In this document: one piece after another, positions 8,126-18,265 of the stretch
Position numbering within the stretch: position 1 is the stretch's first letter
How the letters are laid out: every line of letters begins with the position of its first letter
DNA from: Methanofervidicoccus sp. A16
Lineage (GTDB): Archaea; AGJL01; Methanococci; Methanococcales; Methanococcaceae
Assembly (NCBI RefSeq): GCF_003351865.1
Contig: NZ_CP022242.1
Coordinates: 1,364,001-1,428,000, forward strand
Direction of reading: 5' to 3'
DNA length: 64,000 nucleotides
Translations under genes and position numbers: made by a program
Notes under the pieces: model-generated
The model's input: the letters and a program-made list of their open reading frames with translations, nothing else
The model's database searches: none
What the model was told of the DNA's origin: nothing

Positions 8126-9979
8126 TTAATTGTTATTTTTCCCAATAAAGTACCCTAGCAGAACTCCACAGAATAGACCTATAAATAAATATGCAATATC
8201 TATAACTACAGCATAGAACCCATGGTTATTTACAGAACAAATTGTCCCTGGAGAGGAACTTAAATTTCGCAAAATAAAGAAGTTTCCCTCTCCTGTATAG
8301 TTGTGATTGATTTCCTTAAGTATATCTATATCCATCTGGGCGTAGGCTATGCTGTATTTGTAGTAGAGAGCCTTATAAAAGGTATTGTTAAAGGAGTTGG
8401 CGTATTCATAGTACCCCATAGCACTTACTGGTAGGTATCTATACTTACCCATTACTTTGTATATTCTCTTCTCTGCTCTCTCTTTTAGATAATCTGTGTC
8501 TGTATTGTAGTTAAGATACGTAGTAGCATACACGTAGGCATCTATACTCTCTGTTATGGAGAGAAGATACTCTCCCTTTTCATAGTACTCCTTAGCCTTA
8601 TCCAACTTTTCCTCAGCATCTTCTATAAGTCCAGTTTCAGGTAGTACCATGGAACAGTAGAGGACTACTACCTCGGCGTTATCGAGGTACTTCTGGGCTA
8701 GGGGCATCAGTTGGTACTCATCTATGTGCTCACCATCTGGAAGAATACCTTCATCTGATGAGAGTCCCAGCCACCAAATAGCACTTTTTCCTCTCCATTT
8801 TCCATAGGAGGCGTACTCTATGGCAGAGAAAGGATTATCGTTGTAGTATTCCTTCCAGGCCTTATCTATTAGATCTTCACTTTCATAGATTCTACTCTTA
8901 GATGCCAAAATATACTCAAAGTTATTCTTAGTAAGTTTTTTATTTTTAATTATTTTCTTTTTATTTTCGATATCTTCCTGTATATTTATCAAGTAATTCT
9001 TTAAATAACTTCTTTTATCAGTACTCTCAATATAGTTTAAGGTGGTGTTTATAGTCTCAAGATTGATCATAACTCCAAAGGCCTTTGAGGTGGCAGCATA
9101 GTAATAACCTTGAGAGTATAACTTCTTCGCCATTTTTAAATCATTACTACATTCTTTCAGTCTCTTCTTAAGGTTCGTCTCCATCTGATAGTTCAGTCCA
9201 ACGTTAAGGTTGTTATTCAATCTATCATTTACATAGTTATAACTATTCTCAGTAAGTTTTAATACCTCATCTGCAAGATTTTTCATCTTTCTCCTATAAG
9301 CCTCCTCAAGTATAGGATTAGAAGTGTAGTTCTCCTCAACTAAGGTGTAATTTGTAAAGTAGTAGATAGCGTCGTATATACTCCTAACCTCAACAACCTT
9401 TACTCCTAATTTTTTTCCATACTCTACCACATCAATAGTGGTATTACCACCTTCAGTAGATAGACCCTCTAAAGTAACGTATCGCTCTCCGTAAGGTATT
9501 AAGAAGTACCTGGCACCTGCCACCTTGGCAGCCTTTAACTTCTCCAATATTCCTCCTACAGGTCCAATACCTCCATCTGGGTATATCATCCCTGTCATCA
9601 TAACGTCCCTATTGATACTCCAGTTGTTCAACTCTGCAATAGTGGCCACACAGAGGGCACCTCCTGCCGAGGGACCTCCAACTATTGGAACTTTTGATCT
9701 CACTATATAGTACACATCGTAGTCCTTCTGATTCTTATTACATACGTCAAATGCCACCTTTGCAGCAATTCTCGCTGAACTCTGCATATCCATCTCAGTT
9801 ACTGGTAGTGTATCTATAAAGACATGGCCGCTTCCATTGGATACCCTTACATCGATGTTGATAGTAGTTCCTACATATCCATAATCTGTTTTAGAAACTG
9901 CTGGTACTGTTATAGTTACATCTCCAAAGGCTATATTGAGGAAGATAGATATTAAGAGAAAAAGTAGATACTTTTTCAT
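8126..9979 (-). CDS. Secreted or membrane-anchored Lon-like (S16) serine protease
   Basis: This 617-residue protein begins with a signal peptide (KKYLLFLLISIFLNIAFG) and ends with a hydrophobic segment (about residues 590-612) before a short basic tail, so most of it should face outside the membrane. Residues about 25-220 form an S16 protease domain: the catalytic Ser is in GGPSAGGALC and the catalytic Lys in KLKAAKVAGARYFL. No AAA+ ATPase domain is present, unlike Lon. The remaining 350 residues are rich in Tyr, Lys and Glu and look helical. It is upstream of mptA in a likely operon. Substrate unknown. Confidence 0.85.
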   Translation of the reverse strand: MKKYLLFLLISIFLNIAFGDVTITVPAVSKTDYGYVGTTINIDVRVSNGSGHVFIDTLPVTEMDMQSSARIAAKVAFDVCNKNQKDYDVYYIVRSKVPIVGGPSAGGALCVATIAELNNWSINRDVMMTGMIYPDGGIGPVGGILEKLKAAKVAGARYFLIPYGERYVTLEGLSTEGGNTTIDVVEYGKKLGVKVVEVRSIYDAIYYFTNYTLVEENYTSNPILEEAYRRKMKNLADEVLKLTENSYNYVNDRLNNNLNVGLNYQMETNLKKRLKECSNDLKMAKKLYSQGYYYAATSKAFGVMINLETINTTLNYIESTDKRSYLKNYLINIQEDIENKKKIIKNKKLTKNNFEYILASKSRIYESEDLIDKAWKEYYNDNPFSAIEYASYGKWRGKSAIWWLGLSSDEGILPDGEHIDEYQLMPLAQKYLDNAEVVVLYCSMVLPETGLIEDAEEKLDKAKEYYEKGEYLLSITESIDAYVYATTYLNYNTDTDYLKERAEKRIYKVMGKYRYLPVSAMGYYEYANSFNNTFYKALYYKYSIAYAQMDIDILKEINHNYTGEGNFFILRNLSSSPGTICSVNNHGFYAVVIDIAYLFIGLFCGVLLGYFIGKNNN

Positions 9980-10267
9980 GTTTTATCTACCTCTTTGTTT
10001 AAGTTTTTTAAATAGAGATAATAAAAGTAATAAATATTATAAAAAATATTATTATAAATGTAGTGTAAATACAGTTGTGAGCCCTTTTTTGGTTATTAAA
10101 ATAGGTTTATCGATCTTCCCAGTGAAAGGAAAAAAGAGGTTTTAAAGATTTATAGTAATCTATTTTTTATTATTACTATAAATGTCTATTATTTTAACGA
10201 TAATCACTCTTAGAATATCCTAAAATCAATAAAAGAACTCTCTCCTTATACTTATTCGGTGAAAATT

Positions 10268-12001
10268 ATGGATTATGATCATATGTTCCATATTGCCAAA
10301 AAAGTGGTAGATAGTATTGAAAAGGGAGTAAAACCTCTAATTGGATGGGAGAGATCTGACGAAGTGGTAAAAATTGGGGCAGATGGTACTCCAACTAAGA
10401 GAATAGACGTAATTGCTGAGAACATTGCAATAAATTCCATCGAGAGGCACTGTAGTGCAGTACTTATAAGTGAGGAGATAGGGATTAAAAAGGTGGGAGA
10501 TGGACCACCAGAGTACCTTATTGTATTAGATCCTATAGACGGCACATATAACGCATTGAACAATCTTCCTATCTATTCCGTCTCTATAGCTATAGGTGAG
10601 ATACCTAGGAGAAATAGAGATATTGATGCAATAAAAAGTATGGATATAAGAGATCTGGAGTTAGGAATGGTAAAGAATATTGCAACAGGAGAGATATACT
10701 ACGGAAGGGCTAATAAGGGTGCTTATATCTTAGAGAAAAATGAGAAGGAATGGAAAAGAATAAAGGTATCTGATACTAAAAATTTGAAGGATGCTTCAGT
10801 AGGTGTCTTTGCCTACGGTTTAACAACTAATACACTGAATTTTATAAAGGATAGAAAGGTAAGGAGGATAAGGATATTTGGCTCTGCAGCCTTGGAGATG
10901 TGCTATGTGGCCAGAGGAGCCTTAGATGCATTTATAAATGTAAACGAAACTACACGACTATGCGATATTGCAGGGGGCTACGTTATACTTAGGGAATCTG
11001 GAGGGGTTATTACCGATAGGGATGGAAGACCCTTAAATATGAGATTGGATGTGAAGGAGAGGACATCTTTAATATGTTCAAATAGAACACTCCACAGGAA
11101 GTTAGTAGGTATATTTGGGAACAAGTGGGCACTGAAACCTACAAAGTTTGGAATAATATCTCGGATAGATAGGGAGGAAGCATTAGATCTCGTTGTTCAG
11201 ATTATTGATTATTTAGAATCTAAAGGTGTAGGCTATCTCTTAGAGGAGGAACTCTATAAAACTTTAAAGGATAAGATGGATATAGATAGATACGACTGTA
11301 AGGTGATGGAGGATATTAGAGAAATATCCCATATGTTGTCCATAGGTGGCGATGGTACTGTATTAAGGGCATCGAGGCTGATAGGTGGAAACGAGGTACC
11401 TATAATCAGTATAGATATGGGTACCGTTGGTTTTCTTACAGAGTTCAGTAGGGATGAGGTATTTAAGGCTATAGATATGGTTATAAGGGGAAACTACGAG
11501 ATCGAGAGGAGAACTAAATGTAGTTGTGTAGTTAAATTCAGGGAAGAGGAGAGGAAAGATTATCGTCAGAAAGTACTCCCAGATGCCTTAAATGAGGTAG
11601 TGCTGATAACGAAAAGTCCTGCAAAGATGATACACTTTGAGGTATATATAAATGGAGAGTTTGTAGAGGAGGTTAGGGCAGATGGAATTATAGTATCAAC
11701 TCCAACAGGTTCAACTGCCTATTCTTTAAGTGCAGGAGGTCCTATATTAGAGCCCTCAATGGATGCCTTTGTAGTAGTACCTATATGTCCCTTTAAACTC
11801 TTTTCCCGTCCTATCGTAGTAGATGGAAACTCCGAGATTTTAATAAGGATACTGAGAAAATCTGTACTGGCAGTGATAGATGGAAATGTAGAGGAGACTT
11901 TAAAAAAGGGAGATGAGGTTGTACTTAGAAAGTCAGATGCCTACGCCTATTTTGTTAAAGGTAGGAAATTCTACAGTAAATTGAAAAAGTTGGGAAATTG
12001 A
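10268..12001 (+). CDS. Bifunctional NADP phosphatase / NAD kinase
   Basis: This fusion of about 577 residues joins an inositol-monophosphatase-like domain (residues about 1-255; DPIDGTYNALNN near 88, and CDIAGG later) to an NAD kinase domain (about 270-577; GGDGTVLRA near 360, TPTGSTAYSLSAGGP). In Methanocaldococcus the same architecture (MJ0917) both phosphorylates NAD and dephosphorylates NADP. The ATG at 10268 is preferred because GGTGA lies 5 bases upstream; the in-frame GTG at 10259 is inside that site. It stands alone, divergent from the protease gene. Confidence 0.93.
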   Translation: MDYDHMFHIAKKVVDSIEKGVKPLIGWERSDEVVKIGADGTPTKRIDVIAENIAINSIERHCSAVLISEEIGIKKVGDGPPEYLIVLDPIDGTYNALNNLPIYSVSIAIGEIPRRNRDIDAIKSMDIRDLELGMVKNIATGEIYYGRANKGAYILEKNEKEWKRIKVSDTKNLKDASVGVFAYGLTTNTLNFIKDRKVRRIRIFGSAALEMCYVARGALDAFINVNETTRLCDIAGGYVILRESGGVITDRDGRPLNMRLDVKERTSLICSNRTLHRKLVGIFGNKWALKPTKFGIISRIDREEALDLVVQIIDYLESKGVGYLLEEELYKTLKDKMDIDRYDCKVMEDIREISHMLSIGGDGTVLRASRLIGGNEVPIISIDMGTVGFLTEFSRDEVFKAIDMVIRGNYEIERRTKCSCVVKFREEERKDYRQKVLPDALNEVVLITKSPAKMIHFEVYINGEFVEEVRADGIIVSTPTGSTAYSLSAGGPILEPSMDAFVVVPICPFKLFSRPIVVDGNSEILIRILRKSVLAVIDGNVEETLKKGDEVVLRKSDAYAYFVKGRKFYSKLKKLGN

Positions 12002-12410
12002 TAAAATAGAAGATGGATAACATTAAATCATTAACTATTTTTTATATTTTTTTATTGGATATCCTAAAAAGATCTTCTTATAACTATGTTCTAATTGTAA
12101 ATCACTTGTTTTATGCCCTCTAATTAAGGAGTTAACAGGATCTGTTCCTCAGTGCTTTGAGATACCTTAAAAAATAACATTTCTTTTTATATGTTTTATT
12201 TTAAAATAAACATTTAAACCTTCTATAATAAAAATTATTAAAATTATTATAAAAAATAAGAATATAAAATTTCCAATACATTTAAACGTTCAAGAGCATT
12301 TTGAGGAGAATAATACCGATTTCACCAATTTTCATAAATGTTTATTCTTTTATAAAAATAGTAGAGATTTTATTTTGTTTTTATTCATTCTTATTAATTT
12401 TATAAAATTT
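12002..12410. other. Convergent intergenic gap
   Basis: These 409 A+T-rich bases lie between two convergent genes. I see no gene, no clear copy of the A, B or C repeats, and only loose T-rich stretches that could end transcription. Confidence 0.6.
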
Positions 12411-13505
12411 TTACTGGGATCCTTGATGGTTGCTATTTATACCTCTTTTCCTCTTCAACTCCACAAGTTTCTTAATAACCTCTAAATCTACATCCTCCTC
12501 GATTGAGATATATCCATTTCTATGGGCCCTGTCTATAAACCCTTCACCCCAAGGTGTCCTTACAAGTACAGTGGAGAACCCAAGAGGTGTTCCCACGTTT
12601 CCAACGGATATGTCTGCAGTGATCCCTGTGAAATCCCTACAAACTTTACAACCTACTCTCATAGCATGTTCTATATCCTTTAGGTTAAGTCTAACTGTAT
12701 CTCCATTTATAAGGGTAATCCTCAACTCTCCCTTTACTATCTCCATCTTCCGCACTGTCCAAGGTTCGATATTTCTCTCCTCAAGTATCTTTATCATCCT
12801 ATCGTAGTCGTAGGTCTCGAAACAGAAGAGCCCTATCTTCAGTCTTATGGCATCTTTAAATGGTCTTAGTAGATCGTTGTTTGAGGACATTATTTGATAT
12901 ATTGCATTCATTACACAGGGAGTTCCCACCACTGCTAATCTTTTCAGTTTTTTATTCATTACAGCATCCTTAAGGGTTCTAAGTATAGGGACATTCCAGT
13001 TGTACTTACTCCCAGCAGCTTCTATAACCTCCTCCTTTGATGTGGCAAGATAGGGCTCTGGTTCCAAGGTCCATTTATCCTCTCTCATAACCAGTGCTCC
13101 ATCTATCAACCCTTCGTCGAAGGCGTTGGCAAGTATTGCTGTTACTACTCCTCCATTCTGGGCGTTCTTTACCTCTATCTTTGCCTTAGCCCTGTATTTT
13201 TTTAATATCCTACCTAAACCAGATTTAGTGTTTGGAATATGAGATTTCTCCGTCCTTGGACAGGAGTCGTAACAGGCTCCACATCTTACATCGTAGAGTG
13301 TAGTTTTACAGAATTCTGCAGATACTGGATGCTCTACACTCTCCACAGGTACTATAATGCAGGCACATTCATCACATACGAACTTTACAGGACTTTCCTC
13401 CTTGAAGTATATGTTATCCACAGGACATACTGAGACACAGGCCCCACATCCTGAACATATATTCTTATCCCACACTTCCTCCTTTAGATTTAAATAGGAC
13501 TTCAT
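12411..13505 (-). CDS. FrhB-like F420 oxidoreductase subunit linked to glutamate synthase
   Basis: This protein of about 364 residues starts with ferredoxin-type cysteines (CSGCGACVSVCP), has further cysteine clusters (CDECAC, CGACYDSCP), and then an FrhB/FpoF-type domain with NAQNGGVVTA and CKVCRDFTGITADISVG. FrhB-family proteins bind FAD and Fe-S clusters and exchange electrons with coenzyme F420. Its place at the end of the glutamate synthase run suggests it feeds electrons from F420H2 to the synthase; that is inference from context. The ATG at 13505 is chosen because AAAGGTGGA lies just upstream; the GTG at 13514 is inside this site. Confidence 0.88.
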   Translation of the reverse strand: MKSYLNLKEEVWDKNICSGCGACVSVCPVDNIYFKEESPVKFVCDECACIIVPVESVEHPVSAEFCKTTLYDVRCGACYDSCPRTEKSHIPNTKSGLGRILKKYRAKAKIEVKNAQNGGVVTAILANAFDEGLIDGALVMREDKWTLEPEPYLATSKEEVIEAAGSKYNWNVPILRTLKDAVMNKKLKRLAVVGTPCVMNAIYQIMSSNNDLLRPFKDAIRLKIGLFCFETYDYDRMIKILEERNIEPWTVRKMEIVKGELRITLINGDTVRLNLKDIEHAMRVGCKVCRDFTGITADISVGNVGTPLGFSTVLVRTPWGEGFIDRAHRNGYISIEEDVDLEVIKKLVELKRKRGINSNHQGSQ

Positions 13506-13523
13506 CCCTTCCACCTTTATCTT

Positions 13524-14309
13524 TTATCTTAAATCATGGGTGTATAACTTCCCAAAGGGTCTCTTAGATACTGGTGCTATCTTGGTATACTCTGAGTTTA
13601 TCAGTTTCTCCCTTATATCTTCATTTAAGTTGAAATAACTACAGAACTCCTCGATATATCCTTTTATTTTTTCCCTATCCTTCTCTGTGAACTCCTTAAT
13701 ATCTGCCGCCACACCAAGTTGGAACTCCTCTATCTCCCCCCTTATGTAGATACTTCCCCCATGGATACCTGTCCCTATCATCCTCCCCTTAATCTTTCCA
13801 AGATCCTTTCCTTCTTTATCTATATTCAGCACCAATATCATACCTCCAGCCATATACTCCCCTAAAAAATCCTTAGCCCTACCTCCTATAACCAGTACTG
13901 GAAACTTATCCTTATACTCCTTCATATGGATACCACTTCTATAACCAACGTCATCCCTTACAAATATCTTACCCCCTCTCATGGAGTGCCCAGTTACATC
14001 CCCTCCACTTCCATGGATTATGATCTTACCATCGTCCATAGTGTTTCCCGGCGCATGCTCTGTATTACCGTAGACTATAATAGTGGGACCACTCATGAAC
14101 ATCCCAAGGTCTCCCCCAGGTACCCCGTAGATCTCTATTGTTAGATCCTTCTTTTGAAGGCCGTTTCCTATGTATCTCTGCCCTAAAACATTTTTTAAGA
14201 GGATCTTTTTTACCTTGGGGTTTTTATCCAGCACCTCATGGATCTTTTCGTTTAACTCTCTATAGTTCATATCTTTAGCATCTATTACAACTACCTCGTC
14301 ATTTTCCAT
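13524..14309 (-). CDS. Glutamate synthase GXGXG-domain subunit
   Basis: This protein of about 261 residues corresponds to the C-terminal beta-helix (GXGXG, alpha subunit domain 3) of large glutamate synthase, here a separate polypeptide. Repeated Gly-rich turns are seen: GVPGGDLGMFMSGP, GNTEHAPGNTMDDGK, GSGGDVTGHSMRGGK, GIHGGSIYIRG. The same fold occurs in formylmethanofuran dehydrogenase subunit C, but position next to the other synthase parts settles the assignment. The ATG at 14309 follows AAGGTGGAAGTT; the GTG at 14318 lies within that site. The FrhB-like gene follows 18 bases later. Confidence 0.93.
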   Translation of the reverse strand: MENDEVVVIDAKDMNYRELNEKIHEVLDKNPKVKKILLKNVLGQRYIGNGLQKKDLTIEIYGVPGGDLGMFMSGPTIIVYGNTEHAPGNTMDDGKIIIHGSGGDVTGHSMRGGKIFVRDDVGYRSGIHMKEYKDKFPVLVIGGRAKDFLGEYMAGGMILVLNIDKEGKDLGKIKGRMIGTGIHGGSIYIRGEIEEFQLGVAADIKEFTEKDREKIKGYIEEFCSYFNLNEDIREKLINSEYTKIAPVSKRPFGKLYTHDLR

Positions 14310-14483
14310 AACTTCCACCTTAAAAAATTAAAATTATAGTCATACCTTTCATGAACCTATAGGGGAGTAAAATCCTGCTATAATGGCCAATATTGGACTT
14401 ATCACCTGGGAGTCCTTTTTTATTATCCTTTAATTTTTATCTAGTTATTTTCAATTATTCCCATAATAATAATTATTTTTTTA

Positions 14484-16016
14484 TTAAAATCCAGCATGTT
14501 TAATTCCTAAAGCCTTCAATTCCACTTCATTTAATCCAACACCTCTTAATCTGTCTCTATTACCTCTTAAACTCTCTATGGCATTAATTCCTGCCGCTCC
14601 AAGTAACTCCTTGATCTCGAGAGTCCAGGCCTTTATAAGATTTGCTACCCTTCTAGCCCCCTCTTCTACATCTAACCTATTAACTAACTCAGGTCTCTGT
14701 GTTGCAATACCCCAGGTACACTGTCCAGTGTAGCACCTACCACATACCCTACAGCCCATAGCTACCATTGCTGCAGTTCCAATATAGACTGCATCAGCCC
14801 CAAGGGCTATAGCCTTAAACACATCTGCAGAGTTCCTAATACCTCCACTGGCTATAATACTTACCTCGTTTCTAACGCCCTCCTCCCTAAGTCTCTCATC
14901 AACTGCAGCAATTGCCATCTCTATAGGTATTCCAACATGATCCCTGAATACCTTTGGAGCTGCCCCTGTACCCCCTCTAAATCCATCTATTACAACTGCA
15001 TCTGCATCTGATGTAGCAATACCATTTGCAATGGCTGCTACGTTATGTACTGCTGCAATCTTCACAAAGACAGGCTTCTTCCACCTTGTAGCCTCCTTCA
15101 AACTCCTTACCAACTGGGCAAGATCCTCTATGGAGTAGATATCGTGATGTGGGGCTGGAGATATGGCATCACTACCTTCAGGTATCATCCTCGTCATAGA
15201 AACCTCTGCAGTTACCTTCTCCCCTGGTAGATGGCCACCTATTCCAGGTTTTGAACCTTGCCCTATCTTTATCTCAATTGCAGCCCCTCTGGTTAAGTAA
15301 TCTACATTTACCCCGAACCTACCACTTGCCACCTGGGTAATTATGTGATCAGCATATGGATAGAGTGCCCTGTGGAGTCCTCCCTCTCCAGAACCCATAT
15401 AGGTTCCACACTCCTTAACAGCCTTTGCCATTGCTAGGTGAGCATTTAGGGATAGGGCCCCATAGGACATATGGGCTATCATGATAGGAGTCTCCAACTT
15501 TAAATTAGGTGCTATCTTAGTTTTTAACTTGGCCTTCTTAATTTTCTTACCGTCTATTTCCTCCTCCACAAATTCAAATTCTAATTTTTTCGGTTTTTTC
15601 CCAATGTAGGTCCTTAACTCCATAGGTTCTCTAAGGGGATCTATAGATGGGTTGGTAACCTGACAGGCATCCAGTACTATACGATCGAAATAGATGGGGT
15701 ACTCCTTAGCATTTCCCATACCACTTAGCAATACACAACCAGTCTTAGACTGATTTATAATATCTTCTCTCACTTCTGCTGTCCAAAGTGGATGATCTCT
15801 CCAACATGTTATATTTCTCCTTACCGTTATAGCATCTCTTGGACACATAACTACACATCTCTGACAGGCTCCACATCTGTTAGGGTATATAACTATTCTA
15901 TCCTTCTCCTTCCTATAAACTCCCCAGGAGCATTCCACTACACATCTCCCACAGAGCATACACCTATCTCTATCTATCTCTACCTTGTACTTTGGTGGAA
16001 CTGCTGAGGGTATCAT
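14484..16016 (-). CDS. gltB: Glutamate synthase FMN/Fe-S domain subunit (archaeal type)
   Basis: This 510-residue protein carries the synthase domain that converts 2-oxoglutarate and ammonia to glutamate on FMN. The N-terminus has two ferredoxin-type cysteine sets (CMLCGRCVVECSW, CGACQRCVVMCP). The FMN-binding barrel is recognisable from GEGGLHRALYPYADHI, QGSKPGIGGHLPGEKV, SPAPHHDIYSIEDL and DGFRGGTGAAP, and the Fe-S cysteines from GCRVCGRCYTGQCTWG. The amidotransferase and GXGXG domains are separate neighbours, as in archaeal glutamate synthases. RBS GGAGTG precedes the ATG. Confidence 0.95.
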   Translation of the reverse strand: MIPSAVPPKYKVEIDRDRCMLCGRCVVECSWGVYRKEKDRIVIYPNRCGACQRCVVMCPRDAITVRRNITCWRDHPLWTAEVREDIINQSKTGCVLLSGMGNAKEYPIYFDRIVLDACQVTNPSIDPLREPMELRTYIGKKPKKLEFEFVEEEIDGKKIKKAKLKTKIAPNLKLETPIMIAHMSYGALSLNAHLAMAKAVKECGTYMGSGEGGLHRALYPYADHIITQVASGRFGVNVDYLTRGAAIEIKIGQGSKPGIGGHLPGEKVTAEVSMTRMIPEGSDAISPAPHHDIYSIEDLAQLVRSLKEATRWKKPVFVKIAAVHNVAAIANGIATSDADAVVIDGFRGGTGAAPKVFRDHVGIPIEMAIAAVDERLREEGVRNEVSIIASGGIRNSADVFKAIALGADAVYIGTAAMVAMGCRVCGRCYTGQCTWGIATQRPELVNRLDVEEGARRVANLIKAWTLEIKELLGAAGINAIESLRGNRDRLRGVGLNEVELKALGIKHAGF

Positions 16017-16036
16017 CTTACACTCCTCCTCATCTT

Positions 16037-17119
16037 TTACTCAATTCTAACAATTACAGGGGTCCCAGCATCGGGCATCTCTACCTTGTCTAACTCAGGA
16101 CATATCCTCCTTATAGCGGCCTCCTCACTGGATACAAATACTAAATCATCCTTCTCCGCGGCTACAAGAGGTCTAAGTTTTATCCTGTCTGTAAGTCCTA
16201 TCATGGTGTTGTTTTTCTCTATATCTCCATTCATGAATACCATTCCCTCATGGGTCCCCACCACTATAGCAAAGGGCCCATTTAGGGCTGCTGGACCGTA
16301 GGTCATCCTTATGGCCTCATGTATCTTTCTCTCCTCCTCATCCATTCTATCTATCTCATCCCAGAACCTAGGTGCTATGGCACTTAGGGCGTACTCTACA
16401 GGTAGTTTATGCTTCCTAATGAGGAGGTCGAAGATATAGGCTACAACCTCAGTATCTGTGAACATCCTACACTTGTAGCCAAAACTCTCTACATATCTCT
16501 TATTTGTACCGTAACTTGTTATCTCTCCGTTATGTACTACAGACCAGTTGAGTATATTGAAGGGATGAGCACCTCCCCACCATCCCCTTGTATTTGTAGG
16601 ATACCTTGCATGGGCCAACCACATATAACCCTCGTACTCATCTAACCTGTAGAACTCTGCTACCTCTTTAGGCCATCCTGTCGCCTTGAAGACCCCTAAG
16701 TTCTTACCACTGGAGAATACAAAGGCTCCACTGACCTTGTCATTTATCTCCATTACTATATTTACCATTAGATCGTTCTCAATATCCTTGTAAGAGTCAT
16801 GGAAGTGGTAGAAAAACCTCCAGGGGATAAACTCTTTTTTTAAGACCCCCTCTTTTACAGGGATCTCCTCATCCTTTATAACAACTCCATACTTTCCAAG
16901 TATACTTTTTACCCTATCTATTATCTTGTGATATGTAGGAGTATTCTTTAAGAAGACGTGGAGAGCGTAGTAATCCTCATAATCAGGATAGATCCCATAA
17001 CCTACGTATCCTGAACCTTGTCCATTTCCTCTCTCCTTTAAACTATCCAACGCTATCGCTATTTTATCTCCCCTTATCAACCTCTTCTTTCTACTTATAA
17101 ATCCTATAATGCCACACAT
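16037..17119 (-). CDS. Glutamate synthase glutamine amidotransferase subunit
   Basis: This 360-residue class II glutamine amidotransferase starts MCGIIGFI, so Cys2 becomes the N-terminal nucleophile that takes ammonia from glutamine. [18 protein letters not shown] and [10 protein letters not shown] are the glutamine-binding segments of the GltS/PurF type. It is the first gene of the run and is 20 bases ahead of the synthase subunit, which it would supply with ammonia. RBS GGAGGGTT. PurF itself is a different gene at 29457-30824. Confidence 0.94.
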   Translation of the reverse strand: MCGIIGFISRKKRLIRGDKIAIALDSLKERGNGQGSGYVGYGIYPDYEDYYALHVFLKNTPTYHKIIDRVKSILGKYGVVIKDEEIPVKEGVLKKEFIPWRFFYHFHDSYKDIENDLMVNIVMEINDKVSGAFVFSSGKNLGVFKATGWPKEVAEFYRLDEYEGYMWLAHARYPTNTRGWWGGAHPFNILNWSVVHNGEITSYGTNKRYVESFGYKCRMFTDTEVVAYIFDLLIRKHKLPVEYALSAIAPRFWDEIDRMDEEERKIHEAIRMTYGPAALNGPFAIVVGTHEGMVFMNGDIEKNNTMIGLTDRIKLRPLVAAEKDDLVFVSSEEAAIRRICPELDKVEMPDAGTPVIVRIE

Positions 17120-17242
17120 ATTAACCCTCCATTTAAGTAATGTGGATAAAAAGAGTTGTTATAATGAAAGTACTTAAGTTTTAGTTTATTGTAAAAATAT
17201 AAAAAATTATTTATATTATAAAAATTTTATTATGGTTTTAAC

Positions 17243-17929
17243 ATGGAGTATAGGAGAATATATGATAGTAAAATAATAGAAAGGGGCAAAAAGTACTATA
17301 GTAACAACCTAGTAAAATACTGTGTAAAGTTTAACAACAAACTATACGGTAAGGTATTAGGAGGAGAACTGTACAATACTGTTGTAAATTTGAAGGATTT
17401 CTCAGGTATCTGCTCCTGTCCCTACAGGTACAACTGTAAACATGCCTATGCGCTAATAGAGGCTTTCTTAAACAATGATTATATAGATGGAGATAAAGTA
17501 TTTGAAGATTTAAAAGGAGAATCAAAGGAGAAAATACTGGAGATCTTAAAGAATATAGTTGTAGAGTACAACCTATGGGAGGCGATCATCAAAAGAGAGA
17601 ACAGTCTCTTAGAGGAAGGTCGTTCTATTTTAAAACTTATTCCCTACGAGAGAAAAAATGTTTATACATTTAGATCATTTCTGAAAAATAGGTTTTTAAA
17701 GAACTCCAAGGACGAGGAACTACTTATACTTTTGGAGGAGGTATTATCCTCCTCTTATTTTGAGGATGAAGATCTATACGATATACTAGATATGATGCTT
17801 CAGGAGATATTCGAGAGAAAAAATAGGAAAATTATAGAGAAACTATTTACCCTGGCAAAAAGATATAATATACTGTGGTTTGTAGAGGAGTATTACTACG
17901 ACTACATAGATGAGGACTTGGGAATATAA
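17243..17929 (+). CDS. SWIM zinc-finger protein
   Basis: This 228-residue protein has the SWIM zinc motif CSCPYRYNCKHAYAL (CxCx(n)CxH) around residues 56-70. SWIM domains bind DNA or protein and occur in archaeal and bacterial helicase-linked and stand-alone proteins. The rest is acidic, charged and probably helical, with no recognisable enzyme domain. It lies between the glutamate synthase run and rtcB without a close operon partner. The ATG has no strong ribosome binding site. Function unknown. Confidence 0.82.
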   Translation: MEYRRIYDSKIIERGKKYYSNNLVKYCVKFNNKLYGKVLGGELYNTVVNLKDFSGICSCPYRYNCKHAYALIEAFLNNDYIDGDKVFEDLKGESKEKILEILKNIVVEYNLWEAIIKRENSLLEEGRSILKLIPYERKNVYTFRSFLKNRFLKNSKDEELLILLEEVLSSSYFEDEDLYDILDMMLQEIFERKNRKIIEKLFTLAKRYNILWFVEEYYYDYIDEDLGI

Positions 17930-18265
17930 AAATTCTTATCCTATTAAAAAATACTTGATAAGAAAATTATAATTATTAAAAATATTTTTAAAAGAAAATG
18001 AATACTAAATGAAGCGAGATAAGTTTCTTTACAAGATCCCTATTATAATTTCCATTTCTTTTATAAAATCATTTATTAGGAGTTAAGGTATAAAAATAAT
18101 TATAATCTAAAAAATATTATTATAAAAAAATATAAAAAATCTTATTCCACTTCTCTAGTAGTAAAACTGTTCTAAAGAATAATATCTCCAACCTCTTTTA
18201 TAATATTTATACCTTAATCTTTTACTTATTTATTATCAAATATTATCAAAAATTAAGGTGATACC
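17930..18265. other. Intergenic gap before rtcB
   Basis: This gap of 336 A+T-rich bases contains a weak, partial match to repeat C around 18140-18190 (ATTCCACTTCTCTAGTA). The GGTGAT ribosome binding site of rtcB lies at its end. Nothing else is recognisable. Confidence 0.5.

Noticed and set aside
10062-10145. Short ORF in the gap before the NAD kinase fusion
   Set aside because: No ribosome binding site or recognisable protein; composition matches the surrounding non-coding DNA.
10259-10267. GTG start for the NADP phosphatase/NAD kinase gene
   Set aside because: This GTG is part of the GGTGA ribosome binding site for the ATG at 10268.
16037-17119. Assignment as a second PurF
   Set aside because: It shares the class II amidotransferase fold, but there is no PRPP-binding loop and it heads the glutamate synthase run.
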